Numbered from the stretch's first letter, positions 27,341 to 40,325 are shown. The stretch is 64,000 nucleotides of DNA from Beta vulgaris subsp. vulgaris (GCF_026745355.1 NC_079210.1:8206740-8270739), one strand, 5' to 3'. The notes: generated by a model not told the origin, from the letters alone. Translations and numbers: made by a program.

Positions 27341-30300
27341 AACCCCTTAAAAATGGTAAAAAAAACATGTCAGGCTTTGGAATCGCTCAATTATGAAGTC
27401 CAAGATAGGAGTTAGCTCGAAATTACAATGTTGGGCCATGATGAGCATGAAACAGACACGAAAAATCGGACTTCAACGAATTCAGCTTCTGAGCTCACGA
27501 ACCCCTTATAAATGGTAAAAAAAACCAATTCAAGCTTTTGAATCGCTCAATTCTGAAGTCCGAGCTAGGAGTTAGACCCAAATTACGATTTTGGGCACAG
27601 ATGAGTAGTAAACAGACGCAAAAAAATTGACTGAAAGGAATTCAGAATCTGAGCACACCAACCCCTTAGAAATGGTCAAAAAACATGTCAGGCTTTCGAA
27701 TCGCTCAATTCTAATGTCCGAGAGAGGAGTTAGGCACAAATTACGATGTTGGGCCAAGATGAGCATGAAACAGACACGAAAAATCGGACTTCAATGAATT
27801 TAGCTTCTGAGGTCACGAACTCCTTAGAAATGTTAAAAAAAAAATGTCAGGCTTTTGAATCGCTCAATTCTGATGTCCGAGATAGAAGTTAGCTAGAAAT
27901 GACGATGTTGGGCCAAGATGAGCATGAAACAGACACGAAAAATCGGACTTCAAAGAATTCAACTTCTGAGGTCACAAACCCATTAAAAATGGTAAAAAAC
28001 CAATTCAAGCTTTTGAATCGCTCGATTCTGATGTCCGAGTTAGGGGTTACCCCCAAATTATGATTTTCGACCAAGATGAGCAAGTAACGGACGCGAAAAA
28101 TCGGATTTCAACAAATTTAGCTTCTCAGGTCAAAAACCCCATACTAATGGTAAAAAATAACATGTCAGGCTTTGGAATCGCTCAATTCTAATATCCGAGA
28201 TAAGAGTTAGCTCAAAATTACGATTTTGGGCATAGATGAGTAGTAGACAGACAGAAAAAATCTGTCTGCAAGGAATTCAGCTTCTGAGCTCAGGAACCCC
28301 TTTGAAATGGTAAAAAAAAAACATGTCAGGCTTTGGAATCGCTCAATTCTGATGACCGAGATAGGAGTTAGGTCGAAAATACGATGTTGGGCCAAGATGA
28401 GCATGAAACAGAAACGAAAAATCGGAGTTTAATGAATTCAGCTTCTGAGCTCACGAACACCTTAGAAATGGTAAATAACCAATTCAAGCTTTTAAATTGC
28501 TCAATTCTGTTGTTCGAGCTAGGAGTTAGGCCCAAATTACGATTTTGGGCACAAATCAGTATTAAACAGACACAAAAAATCTGACTGCAAGGAATTCGAC
28601 TTCTGAGCTCACGAACCCCTTAGACATGGTAAAAATCAAGTCAGGCTTTGGAATCACTCAGTACTGATGTCCGATATAGGAGTTAGGGGCAAATTATGAT
28701 GTTGGGCCAAGATGAGCATGAAACAGACACGAAAAATCGGACTTCGATGAATTCAGCTTCTGAGCTCACGAACCCCTTAAAAATGGTAAAAAAAACTTGT
28801 CAGGCTTTGGAATCACTCAATTCTGATGTCCGAGATAGGAGTTAGCTCGAAATTACGATGTTGGGCCAAGATGAGCATGAAACAGACACGAAAAATCGAA
28901 CTTCAACGAATTCAGCTTCTGAGCTCACGAACCCCTTAGAAATGGTAAAAAAAACCAATTCAAGCTTTTAAATCGCTCAATTCTCATGTCTGAGCTAGAA
29001 GTTAGGCCCAAATTACAATTTTGGGCACAGATGAGTAGTAACGAGACACAAAAAATCGGACTTCAATGAATTCAGCTTCTAATCTCACGAACCCTTAGAA
29101 ATGGTAAAAAAACATGTCAGGCTTTGGAATCGTTCAATTCTTATGTCCGAGTTAGGAGTTAGCTCGAAAATACGATGTTGGGCCAAGATGAGCATGAAAC
29201 AGACACAAAAAATTAGACTTCGACGAATTCAGCTTCTGAGCTCACGAACCCCTTAGAAGTGGTAAAAAAACATGTCATGCTTCCGAGCAAGGAGTTAGGC
29301 CAAAATTACAATGTTGGGCACAGATGAGTAGTAAACCATCACAGTAAATCTGACTGCAAGGAATTCAGCTTATGAGCTCACGAACCCCTTAGAAATGGTA
29401 AAAAAAACATGTCAGGCTTTGGAATCGCTTAATTCTGATGTCCGAGATAGGAGTTAGGCCCAAATTACGATGTTGGGCAAAGATGAGCATGAAACAGACA
29501 CGAAAAATCGGACTTCAACGAATTCAGCTTCTGAGATCACGAACCCCTTATAAATGGTAAACAAACCAATTCAAGCTTTTGAATCGCTCAATTCTGAAGT
29601 CCGAGCTAGGAGTTAGGCCCAAATTACGATTTTGGGCACAGATGAGTAGTAAACAGACACAAAAAATCTGACTGCAAGGAATTCAACTTATGAGCTCACG
29701 AACCCCTTAGAAATGGTAAAAAAACATGTCAGGCTTTGGAATCGCTCAATTTTGATGTCCGAGATAGGAGTTAGCTCGAAATTACGACGTTGGGCCAAGA
29801 TGAGCATGAAAGAGACACGAAAAATCGGACTTCAACGAATTCAGATTCTGAGCTCACGAACCCCTTAGAAATGGTAAAAAATCAATTCAAGCTTTTGAAT
29901 CGCTCAATTCTGATGTCCGAGCTAGGAGTTACCCCCAAATTATGATTTTTGGCACAAATGAGTAGTAAACAGACACAAAAAATCTGATTGCAAGGAATTC
30001 AGCTTCTGAGATCTGGACACCTTAACACTGGTCAAAAAACATGTCAGGCTTTGGAATCGCTCAATTCTGATGCCCGGTATAGGATTCAGGCCCAAAATAC
30101 GATGTTGGGCCAAGATGAGCATGAAACAGACACGAAAACACAGACTTCAAAGAATTCAGCTTCAAAGCTCACGAACCCCTTAGAAATGGTAATAAAAACA
30201 TGTCAGGATTTGGAATCGCTCAATTCTGATGTCCGAGATAAGAGTTAGGTCCAAATTACGATGTTGGGCCAAGATGAGCAGGAAACAGACACGAAAAATC

Positions 30301-33300
30301 GGACTTATACGAATTCAACTTCTGAGCACATGAACCCCTTAGAAATGGCAAAAAAACAATTCAGGCTTTTGAATCGCTCAATTCTGATGTCCGAGCTAGG
30401 ATTTAGGCCCAAATTACAATTTTGGGCGAAGATGAGCCAGAAACGGATGCAGAAAATCGGAATCCCTAGATATTAGCTTCTCAGCTCACGAACCCCTGAG
30501 AAATGGTAAAAAAAACATTTCAGGCTTGTGAATCGCTCAATTTTGAGGTCCGAGCTAGGAGTTAGTCCCAAATTACAATTTTGAGGTCTGAGCTTACGAA
30601 CCCCTTAGAAATGGTAAAAAAACATGTTAAGCTTTGGAATCGCTCAATTCTGATGTCCGAGATAGGAGTTAGGTCGAAATTACGATGTTGGGCCAAGATG
30701 AGCATGAAACAGACAAGAAAAATCGGACTTCAATGAATTCAGCTTCTCAGCTCACGAACCCCTTAGAAACGGTAAAAAAACAATTCAGGCTTTTGAATCT
30801 CTCAATTCCGATGTCCAAGCTACAAGTTAGGCCCAAATTATGATTTTGGGCCCTAATGAGAACGACACAGTCGCGAAAAATTAGGCTGGAAGGAATTCAG
30901 CTTATGAACTGACGAACCTCTTATAAGTGGTAAAAAAACATGTCAAGCTTTGGAATCGCTCTATTCTGATGTCCGAGCTAGAAGTTAGGCCCAAATTACG
31001 ATTTTAGTTCCATGTGAGCAGGAAATAGACGCGAAAAATCGGACTTCAACGAATTTAACTTATTAGCTCACGAACCATTTAAAAATGATAAAAAACCAAT
31101 TCAGGCTATTGAATGGCTCAATTCTAATGTCCGAGCTAGGAGGTAGGCCCAAATTATGATTTTGGGCCCTGATGTGAAGGACACAGACACGAAAAATTAG
31201 GCTACAAGGAATTCATCTTCTGAACTCGCGAACCCCTTATAAATGGTAAAAAAAGATGTTAGGCTTTTGAATCCCTCAATTGTGATGTCCGAGCTAGAAG
31301 TTAGGCCCAAATTACGATTTTAGTTCCAGATGAGCAAGAAAAAGATGCGAAAAATCGGACTTCAACGAATTCAACTTGTGAGCTCACGAACCCCTTACAC
31401 TTGATAAAAAATCATGTCATGCTTTGGAATCGCTCAATTGTGATGTCCGAGCTACAAGTTAGGCCCAAATTACGATTTTAGTTTTAAATGAGCAAGAAAT
31501 AGACGCGAAAAATTGGACTTCAACGAATTCAACTTCTGAGCACACGAACCCCTTAGAAATGGTAAAAAAAACAATTCAGGCTTTTGAATTGCTCAATTTT
31601 GATGTCCGAGCTATGAGTGAGGCCCTAATTACGATTTGGGCCAAGATGAGCAAGAGACGGTCGAGAAAAATCGGACTTCAACGTATTTAGCTTCTCAGCT
31701 CACGAACCCCTTAGAAATGGTTAAAAAAATATTTCAGGCTTTTGAATCACTCAATTTTGAGGTCCGAGCTATCAGTTAGTACAAAATTACAATTTTGAGC
31801 CAAGATGAGCTGGACACAGACGCGTAAAATTGGGCTGCAAGGAATTCAGCTTCTGAGCTCACGAACCCCTTAGAAATGGTAAAAAAACATGTCAGGCTTT
31901 GGAATCGCTCAATTATGATGTCCGAGATAGGAGTTAGGTCGAAATTACGATGTTGGGCCAAGATGAGCATGAAACAGACACGAAAAATCGGACTTCAACG
32001 AATTCAACTTATGAGCTCACGAACCCCTTAGAAATGGTAAAAAAACCAATTCAGGCTTTTGAATCGCTCAATTCTGATGTCCGAGCTAGGAGTAAGGCCT
32101 AAATTACAATTTTGGGCCCAGATGAGTAGACAACAGATATAAAGAGTCTGACTGCAAGGAATTCAGCCTCTGAGCTCACGAACCCCTTAGAAATGGTAAA
32201 AAAACATGTCAGGCTTTGGAATCGCTCAATTCTGATGTCCGAGCTAGAAATTAGGCCCAAATTACGATTTTAGTTCCAAGTGAGCAGGAAATAGACGCGA
32301 AAACTCGGACTTCAACGAATTCAACTTCTGAGCTCACGAACCATTTAAAAATGATAAAAAAACCAATTCAGGCTTTTGAATGGCTCAATTCTGATGTCCG
32401 AGCTAGGAGTTAGGCCCAAATTATGATTTTGGGCCCTGATGTGAAGGACACATACACGAAAAATTAGTCTACAAGGAATTCATCTTCTGAGCTCGCGAAT
32501 CCCTTATAAATGGTAAAAAAAGATGCCAGGCTTTGGAATCCCTCAATTGTGATGTCCGAGCTAGAAGTTAGGCCCAAATTACGATTCTAGTTCCAGATGA
32601 GCAAGAAATAGACGCGAAAAATCGGCCTTCAATGAATTCAACTTCTGAGCTCACGAACCCCTTACAATTGATAAAAAAATCATGCCAGTCTTTGGAATCG
32701 CTCAATTCTGATGTTCGAGCTAGGATTTAGGCCCAAATTACGATGTTGGGCCAAGATGAGCATGAAACAGACGCGAAAAATCGGACTTTAACGAATTCAG
32801 CTTCTGAGCTCACGAACCCCTTAGAAATGGTAAAAAAAAAATTTCACGCTTTTGAATCGCTCAATTTTGAGGTCCGAGCTAAGAGTTAGTCCCAAATTAC
32901 AATTTTGAGCTAAGATGAGAAGGACACAGACACGAAAAATTGGGCTGCAAGGAATTCAGCTTCTGAGCTCATGAACCCCTTAGAAATGGTAAAAAAAACA
33001 TGCCAAGCTTTGGAATCGCTCAATTCTGATGTCCGAGATAGGAGTTAGGTTGAAATTACGATGTTGGGCCAAGATGAGCATGAAACAGACATGAAAAATA
33101 GGACTTCAACGAATTCAACTTCTAAGCTCACGAGCCCCTTACAAATGATAAAAAATCATGGCAGACTTTGGAATCCTTTAATTTCTGATGTCCGAGATAA
33201 GAGTTAGGCCCAAATTACGATTTTGGGCACAGATGAGCTGTAAACAGACGCAAAAAATCTGACTATAAAGAATTCAGCTTCTAATCTCACGAACCCCTTA

Positions 33301-36300
33301 CAAATGGGAAAACAACATGTCAGGCTTTGGATACGCTCAATTATGATGTCCGAGATAAGAGTTAGAACAAAATTACAATGTTGGGCCAAGATGAGCAGGA
33401 AACAGACACGAAAAATCAAACTTCAATGAATTCAGCTTATGAGCTCACAAACCCCTTAGAAATGGTAAAAAAACAATTCAAGCTTTTCAATCGCTCAATT
33501 CTGATGTCCGATCTAGGAATTAGGCCCAAATTACAATTTTGGGCCAAGATGAGCAAGAAACGGACGCGAATAATCGAAATTCAACGAATTTATCTTCTGG
33601 GCTCACGAACCCCTTAGAAATGGTAAAAAAAAACATTTTAGGGTTTTGAATCGCTCAATTTTGAGGTCCGAGCTACGAGTTAATCCCAAATTACAATTTT
33701 AAGCCAAGATGAGAAGGACACATACGCGAAAATTTGGGCTGCAAGGAATTCATCTTCTGAGCTCATGAACCCATTTGAAATGGTTAAAAAACATGTCAGG
33801 CGTTGGAATCGCTCAATTCTGATAGACGAGATAAGAGTTAGGTGGAAATCACGATGTTGGGCCAAGATGAGCATGAAACAGACACGAAAAATCGGACTTC
33901 AACGAATTCTGCATCTGAGCTCATGAACCATTTAAAAATGATAAAAAAAACCAATTCAGGCTTTTGAATGGCTCAAGTCTGATGTCCGAGCTAGGAGTTA
34001 GGCCCAAATTACGATTTTGGGCCCTGATGTGAAGGACACAGACGCGAAAAATTAGCCTGCAAGGAATTCAGCTTCTGAGCTCACGATCCCCTTATAAATG
34101 GTAAAAAAAACATGTCAGGCTTTGGAATCGTTCCGGATGAGCAAGAAATAGACGCGAAAAATCGGACTTCAACGAATTCAACTTGTGAGCTCATGAACCC
34201 TTATAATTGACAAAAAATCATGTCACTCTTTGGAATCGTTCAATTCTGATGTCCGAGCTAGGAGTTAGGCCCAAATTACGATGTTGGGCCAAGATGAGCA
34301 GGAAACAGACACAAAAAATCGGACTTCAACGAATTCAGCTTCTAAGCTCACGAACCCCTTAGAAATGGTAAAAAACTAATCCAAGCTTTTAATCGCTAAA
34401 TTCTGATGTCCGAGCTAGGAGTTAGACCCAAATTACGATTTTGTGCCAAGATGAGCAAGAAACGGACGCGAGAAAACGAAATTCAACGAATTTAGCTTCT
34501 CATCTCACGTACCCCTTAGAAATGGTAAAAAAAATATTTCAGGCTTTTGAATCGCTTAATTTAAGGTCCGAGCTAGGAGTTAGTCCCAAATTAAAATTTT
34601 GAGCCAAGATGAAAAAGACACAGACGCGAAAATTTGGGCTGCAAGGAATTCAGCTTCTAAGCTCACGAATCCCTTAGAAATGGTAAAAAAAACATGCCAG
34701 GCTTTGCAATCTCTCAATTCTGATGTCCGAGATAGGAGTTAGGTCGAAATTACGATGTTGGGCCAAGATGAGCATAAAACAGACACGAAAAATCTAACTT
34801 CAACGAATTCAGCTTCTGAGCTCACGAACACCTTAGAAATGGTAAAAAAACAATTCAGGCTTTTGAATCTCTCAATTCTGATGTCCGAGCTACAAGTTCG
34901 GCCCAAATTACGATTTAAAGCCCTGATGGGAAGGACACAAACGCGAAAAAATAGCCTGCAAGGAATTCAGCATCAGAGCTCACGAACCCGTTATAAATGG
35001 TAAAAAAACATGCCAGGCTTTGGAGTCGCTCAATTCTGATGTCCGAGCTAGAAATTAGGCCCACATTACGATTTTAGTTCCAAGTGAGCAAGAAATAGAC
35101 ATCGGACTTGAACGAATTCAACTTCTGAGCTCACGAACCCCTCACAATTGATAAAAAAATCATGCCAGTCTTTGGAATCGTTCAATTCTGACGTCCGAGC
35201 TAGGAGTTAGCCCAATTTACGATGTTAGGCCAGGATGAGCAGGAAACAGACACAAAATATTGGACTTCAACGAATTCGACTTCTGAGCAAACGAACCCCT
35301 TAGAAATGGTAAAAAAACAATTCAGGCCTTTGAATCGCTCAATTTTGATGTCTGAGCTAGGAGTTAGGCCCAAATTACGATTTGAGACCAAGATGAGCAA
35401 GAAACGGACGCGAAAAATCGAAATTCAACGAATTTAGCTTCTCAGCTCACGAACCCCTTACAAATGGTAAAAAAAACATTTCAGGCTTTTGAATCGCTCA
35501 ATTTTGAGGTCTGAGCTAGGAGTTAGTCCCAAATTACAATTTTGAGCCAAGATGAGAAGGACACAGACGCGAAAAATTGGGCTGCAAGGAATTCAGCTTC
35601 TGAGCTCACGAACCCCTTAGAAATGGTAAAAAAACATGCCAAGCTTTGGAATCGCTCAATTCTAATGTCCGAGATAGGAGTTAGGTCGAAATTACGATGT
35701 TGGGCCAAGATGAGCATGAAACAGACACGAATAATCGGCCTTCAAGGAATTCAGCTTCTGCGCTCACGAACCCCTTAGAAACGGTAAAAAATCAATTCAA
35801 GCTTTTGAATCTCTCAATTCTGATGTCCGAGCTACAAGTTAGGCCCAAATTACGATTTTGGTCCTTGATGAGAAGGACACAGTCGCGAAAAATTAGGCTG
35901 CAAGGAATTCAGCTTCTGAGCTCATGAACCCCTTATAAATGGTAAAAAAAACATGTCAGGCTTTGGAATCGCTCAATTCTGATGTCCGAGCTAGAAGTTA
36001 GGCCCAAATTACGATTTTAGTTCCAAGTGAGCAAGAAATAGACGCGAAAAATCGGACTTCAACGAATTCAACTTCTGAGCTTTCGAACCCCTTACAATTG
36101 ATAAAAAATCATGTCTGTCTTTGGAGTCGTTCAATTTTAATGTCCGAGCTAGGATTTAGGCTCAGTTTACGATTTTGGGCACAGATGAGCTGTAAACAGA
36201 CGCAAAAAATCTGACTGCAAGGAATTCAACTTCTGAGCTCACGAACCCCTTAGAATTGGGAAAAAAACATGTGAAGTTTTGGAATCGCTCAATTTTGATG

Positions 36301-36393
36301 TCCGAGATAGGAGTTAGTCCCAAATTACGATGTTTGGGTAATATGAGCAGGAAACGAACACGAAAAATCGAACTTCAACGAATTCAGCTTCTG
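27341..36393 (+). repeat. Satellite array, block 2 (diverged monomers)
   Basis: The same 158-bp satellite resumes at AACCCCTTAAAAATGG in the same orientation and runs for about 57 monomers, ending abruptly inside a monomer at CAGCTTCTG. Monomers are more diverse than in block 1. Besides the two block 1 subfamilies there are variants with TTTTAGTTCCAAGTGAGCAA, TTTTGGGCCCTGATG with AAGGACACAGACGCG, and TTTTGAGCCAAGATGAGAAG. Greater divergence beside non-satellite DNA is what is expected at the edge of a satellite array. Confidence 0.97.
33658..36393 (+). repeat. Six-monomer higher-order repeat (~945 bp)
   Basis: Diagnostic monomers recur at a near-constant spacing. TTGAGGTCCGAGCT-type monomers lie at about 33658, 34558 and 35500. 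AAGGACACA monomers lie at about 34928 and 35866. TTTTAGTTCCAAGTGAGCAA lies at about 35070 and 36016. Spacing is 938-946 bp, or six monomers. The one short interval (900 bp) contains a monomer at about 34130 that has lost about 49 bp, which restores the expected length. This repeat is different in period and composition from the long unit in block 1. Confidence 0.75.
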
Positions 36394-36714
36394 GTGCGTG
36401 GGCAAGCGAACTTCTGCTTGGTCCTGCAAAGAGGATAATCTTTGATATCGTCATTCCTTCAACTCCAAAAGCACTCAAACTCATCTTCTCGCATCCGAAA
36501 ACCGCCATCTAGACCATTTACGAACAATATGAGCTCCTCTTAGTCACAATTGGCCTCAATAATATGAAAATCACATGAAAAACCCGAAAGTATCTCGAAA
36601 TAACACAATGGTTCAGAAGAGTGCCCAAATCATGCAATTAGACCTAATATGCACTAAAATCTTCATGAAAATGAGACTTAATACCTACCTATATGCAACT
36701 AAAAACCGACTTAT
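36394..36714. other. Unassigned single-copy stretch
   Basis: About 320 bp between the end of the satellite and the start of similarity to the gypsy LTR. It is AT-rich, with no repeat seen elsewhere in the window and no recognisable coding sequence. It may be the original flank or remains of a truncated element. Confidence 0.5.
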
Positions 36715-38185
36715 CACTCATAAACCTAATTTAATATGGGAAACCGTAGGGACAACGTAGAGACTTATCCAATGTAGATTTCTCCGTCTAAAATTCATAT
36801 ATTGTCAATGAACCAAAGATTGAGTTCAAGGGTGAGGGTACAACACAGCCACGAACCATATTGCCCATTGCTGGCCTCTACTTAATATGATTCATGTGAA
36901 TTTTATACAAAAGAATAACCAAATAATTGTTTAAGCACCAAAAAATAATTACTCTCGATTGGTTCAAGAAACACATAAAAAGATTAGTTTGTAGTGATTT
37001 ATTATGGAATAAATTTCCAAGGTACTTACTAGGTTATCCAAATTAATCAGATTAATAGTAAGACAGTTCTTTAGGTCTTGATTAACAATAAATAACATGT
37101 GGGTGAAAAAAAACATAAAATTAGGCATAAAATAGAATATTTCTAGAAAAATTAGGCAAGAATATAATAATGTATGAAAATAAATAAAAAGAAGGAAGGA
37201 TTAGAATTTACAGTAGAACACTTCTATATCAAAGGTATACATTAGAAAAGAAACAATTAGTAACTTCAATATAAAAATAGGAATTTATTTAAGAATCCCC
37301 TAGAATATACCGTGGCTTGGGTTTGCGAGATTGACACCTTTAGGGAGGAGCAATCGTGAAGCCCGAAAATCTAAATGTCTGAAAGATTTGAATGTATGTA
37401 TGAAAATATGTGTGTATAAGTCTAAAGTATGATTTTTTGTAGGAAAGTTTTGTAGAGAGGTTCGTAAATATCTTCGTAGAGTTCGAAATTCGTAAGTGTG
37501 AAAATCCGTTCTGAAATCTGTACAGAAATATTTAGAGGAAAAACAAGATTGCGCTTCACGCGCCAACTGCATCATGCCCAGACTAACGCAACATCCCCAG
37601 TAGAAAGCGTACACGTAGTACATACTTTGGAAAAGTTGAGAAAGAAAAAGACGCGTCTCGCACACAGAAGTGCGCTTGGCCCAGGACTTTATATGACTTG
37701 TATAATAAGTATACATAGCAGTTTTGTGCGCTTGGCGCACGCTCACGTGCCAAAGTATGTGGCAAAATGGTGAGCTTAGTGCAGCTGTGCGCTCGGCGCA
37801 CATTGGTGCGCTTAATGCATTGCCTTGCTTTTTATCCTTTAATTATAAAACGCATTTTAAAGATTTTCTTTTATCTTTTAAGTTTGGAAGTTTGATTTTA
37901 CGTGATAAAATTCGATTATGAAAATATCTTTGAAAATATTTATTTTATTTAAGTAAAACACTTAATTATTATCAAATAATTGATTGGGATTTTCAAAGGA
38001 TTTAGCTCAAAATACAATTAATTATCTTGAATAATTAATTTGGCTCTAAAACATGAATTTAACACTTTTTCGAAATAGTTTTAGAATGGCCCTTCGAGCT
38101 ACTCTCCCCTTGGGTTAGAACAATCAAGACTATGGTATGTTTCATCATCGGATCCTTAAATGGGGAGACACGATATGTATCTACA
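36715..38185 (-). repeat. 3' LTR of the gypsy element (outer end missing)
   Basis: Matches the LTR at 42188-43797 from CCTAATTTAATATGG through CCAATGTAGATTTCTCC to the end AAATGGGGAGACACGATATG. On the element strand it starts TGTAGATACATATCGTGTCT. The roughly 100 bp that should follow at the outer end (TGTAGGCGTATTTC in the other copy) are absent. It contains inverted-repeat motifs of the form GTGCGC-TTG-GCGCAC at 37726-37740 and 37787-37801, with weaker relatives at about 37670 and 37805. Confidence 0.8.
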
Positions 38186-39984
38186 GAAGCTTCCACACTT
38201 TAACTGGGGTTCAGGAAATTGAAAGTCAAAGTATACAGCGTCGGGACGGAGAACGATTCTAAATGTTCAGCAGTTTAGAACTGATCTATATACGTCGGTC
38301 TCTACAAAACAAAGTTAGCAAGCAGGAAAATAAATACTAGAAATATGATTACCTGAAGAAGAAGATATTAGCAGATAGGTAAAAACAGTTACGACAAAGC
38401 ACATAATGATAGAATAATGAAACTTAGACTCCCTAAGGATGCATGAGACGCTATGCAAGGATTAAGATTATGCAAAGCAAAGGGATGACACGTCATGCAA
38501 GGTCAAGGTTATGCAAGACTATGATGTATGCAAAGCAAGGCAAGGTCAAGATTTTGCAAGGCTAGAAGATGTGGATATGTAGAATGGTAGAATGATTAGA
38601 AATAGATTGAATGATTTTCGAAAATCATTTTTAGTAAATAATCGAGGTCCGTAAACGAGGTCCGTAGATTACAATTTTTGGGAGTTTGGTTTGGAGGAAC
38701 CAACACATATATAGGGTGCCCCGACTTTGAGTGAACTTGTCTTGAATTAGGCACTATGATCCTTGATCGAAATGTAGTTGAGCAGTCTTGAGCGTGTAGA
38801 GTTTTCACTATAGGGTTTTTTTATCGGGAAGTTGATAAGGCAAAGTCAGATATCGTCATAGACCATGGAATTACTGGAAAGTCCTTAAGGAAAAGGAGAG
38901 TTTGGATAAAAAAATTTAAAAGTTTAAATTTGTGAAGCAAATGAATGTAGGTGGGAAAAAGCTTTAATGAGGTTACGTTCAGACTCGAGTCTATGATGGG
39001 ATCTAGAAAGAGAATTCTCCCGTATATTCTAGAAAATCATATCATTATACCATCACCATATTATTTTTATTAAAGCAGTCGGAACTCGAGATGAGGATTC
39101 CTACCTATCCTTGTGAAATTAGACCATTATTAGTTCTGGATATGATTTCTCATTAATTTTTTTATGCCCTAAATAGGCCGCTCTTTCAGATTTTCAAACT
39201 AGCAGGCTTGGACATACCTTGGAAAAGGAGTTAGAGTTGATGAAAGGTTCAAAGGTTTAAGGATTGAGGTTTAGATGAAGGTTTAATTGGTTTGGCAAAT
39301 GCATGATCATGAATTTGGATTATATGGATTAACGATCTGATTAATTGAAGGATTATGGGGGTAGAACTCGTGTGCAAGCCCCCTAGCTTGACTTTTTATT
39401 CCTTTTTTTCATTCTTTTTTTTTTTGGCATGTGCGTTTTCTTTTGGTTTTGCTTTTTTTTTTTTTGCACTTTGTTTTTTTCACTTTTTTGTTTTTTCTTG
39501 GCATTGATATTTTCTAATGCAGTAAGGCTTGCACATAATCTATGGGTTATGGGTATTAGAAGGCTTGCGAGATAATTATAGAGCTTTGATTTCGAAAGGT
39601 TATATAGCTAATATGGATGATGGCTTAATAGATCACGGAGAGAAGAGGGGAATAACTCCTGATCCAAAGAATTTCTATTTTTTTATTTTTCTCTTTTTTT
39701 GTTATTATTTTAGATCTCTTTTTTTTATATTAATATTAGTCAAGTTCGTTAGGTGATTTAAGTTTCATCATTGAATTAATAGCATAAATAAAATGATGGA
39801 AGGCCAACGAAATTGAAAATATGATTATTTTATTAGTTAAAAATAAATAGAACAAGGATTATTAGAAATAAAGTCTTGAATGACGTAGAGTCGACAAGAA
39901 AGAAAATGAAGAAGCTACGAGAGTCTCTCCGACTTAACCTAGAAAACCATCGCTAAATGACTAAACCCCTTGCACTACAAATAC
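38186..39984 (-). other. Non-coding interior of the gypsy element
   Basis: No recognisable protein. At 38440-38570 there is a run of imperfect repeats around ATGCAAG and GCAAGG, and at 39388-39500 a very T-rich stretch. Both fit the untranslated 3' part of a Tat/Ogre-type element read on the minus strand. Where an autonomous element would encode pol, nothing remains. Confidence 0.5.
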
Positions 39985-40325
39985 TAGGGGTGTGCAAAAA
40001 TATCCGATCCGAAATATTCGATCCGAAAATCCGCTGATCCGATCCGAAATTTCGGATATCCGATCCGATTTTAAGATTTCGGATATTTCGGATCGGGTAT
40101 CCGTAAAAAATTTTGGGTTTTCGGATCGGATAGGGATCTGGATTTTTCAAAAATATCAAGGAACCCGATCCGAAAATCTGGTGATCCGATCCAAAAACCT
40201 GGTGACCCGATCCAAAAAGTTCGGATATCCGAAAATTTCGGATCGGATTCGGATCGCAATTCCTCCGATCTGAAATTTTCGGATCGGATCGGATCCGATC
40301 CGATATCCGATATTGAACACCCCTA
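39985..40325. mobile_element. hAT-like MITE with 8-bp target duplication
   Basis: A 341-bp element with terminal inverted repeats TAGGGGTGTGCA and (reverse complement of the other end) TAGGGGTGTTCA. It is flanked by near-identical 8-bp direct repeats, ACAAATAC (39977-39984) and ATAAATAC (40326-40333). Its interior is packed with GGATCGGAT/ATCCGATCC, mostly in alternating orientation. Eight-base duplications and this terminus are typical of hAT elements. It lies within the gypsy element just past the recognisable end of gag, so it is younger than that element. Confidence 0.8.

Noticed and set aside
1..36393. CRISPR-like array of regular repeats
   Set aside because: No repeat/spacer alternation: the whole 158-bp unit is repeated, and the context is a plant nuclear genome.
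68..36438. Dozens of 60-130-codon reading frames on both strands of the satellite
   Set aside because: They repeat with the 158-bp monomer, occur on both strands, and change frame at each monomer because 158 is not divisible by three. They are by-products of the repeat, not proteins.
37300..37921. Overlapping reading frames of 65-167 codons on both strands
   Set aside because: They lie inside the gypsy LTR, are not kept in the other LTR copies, and show no protein motif.
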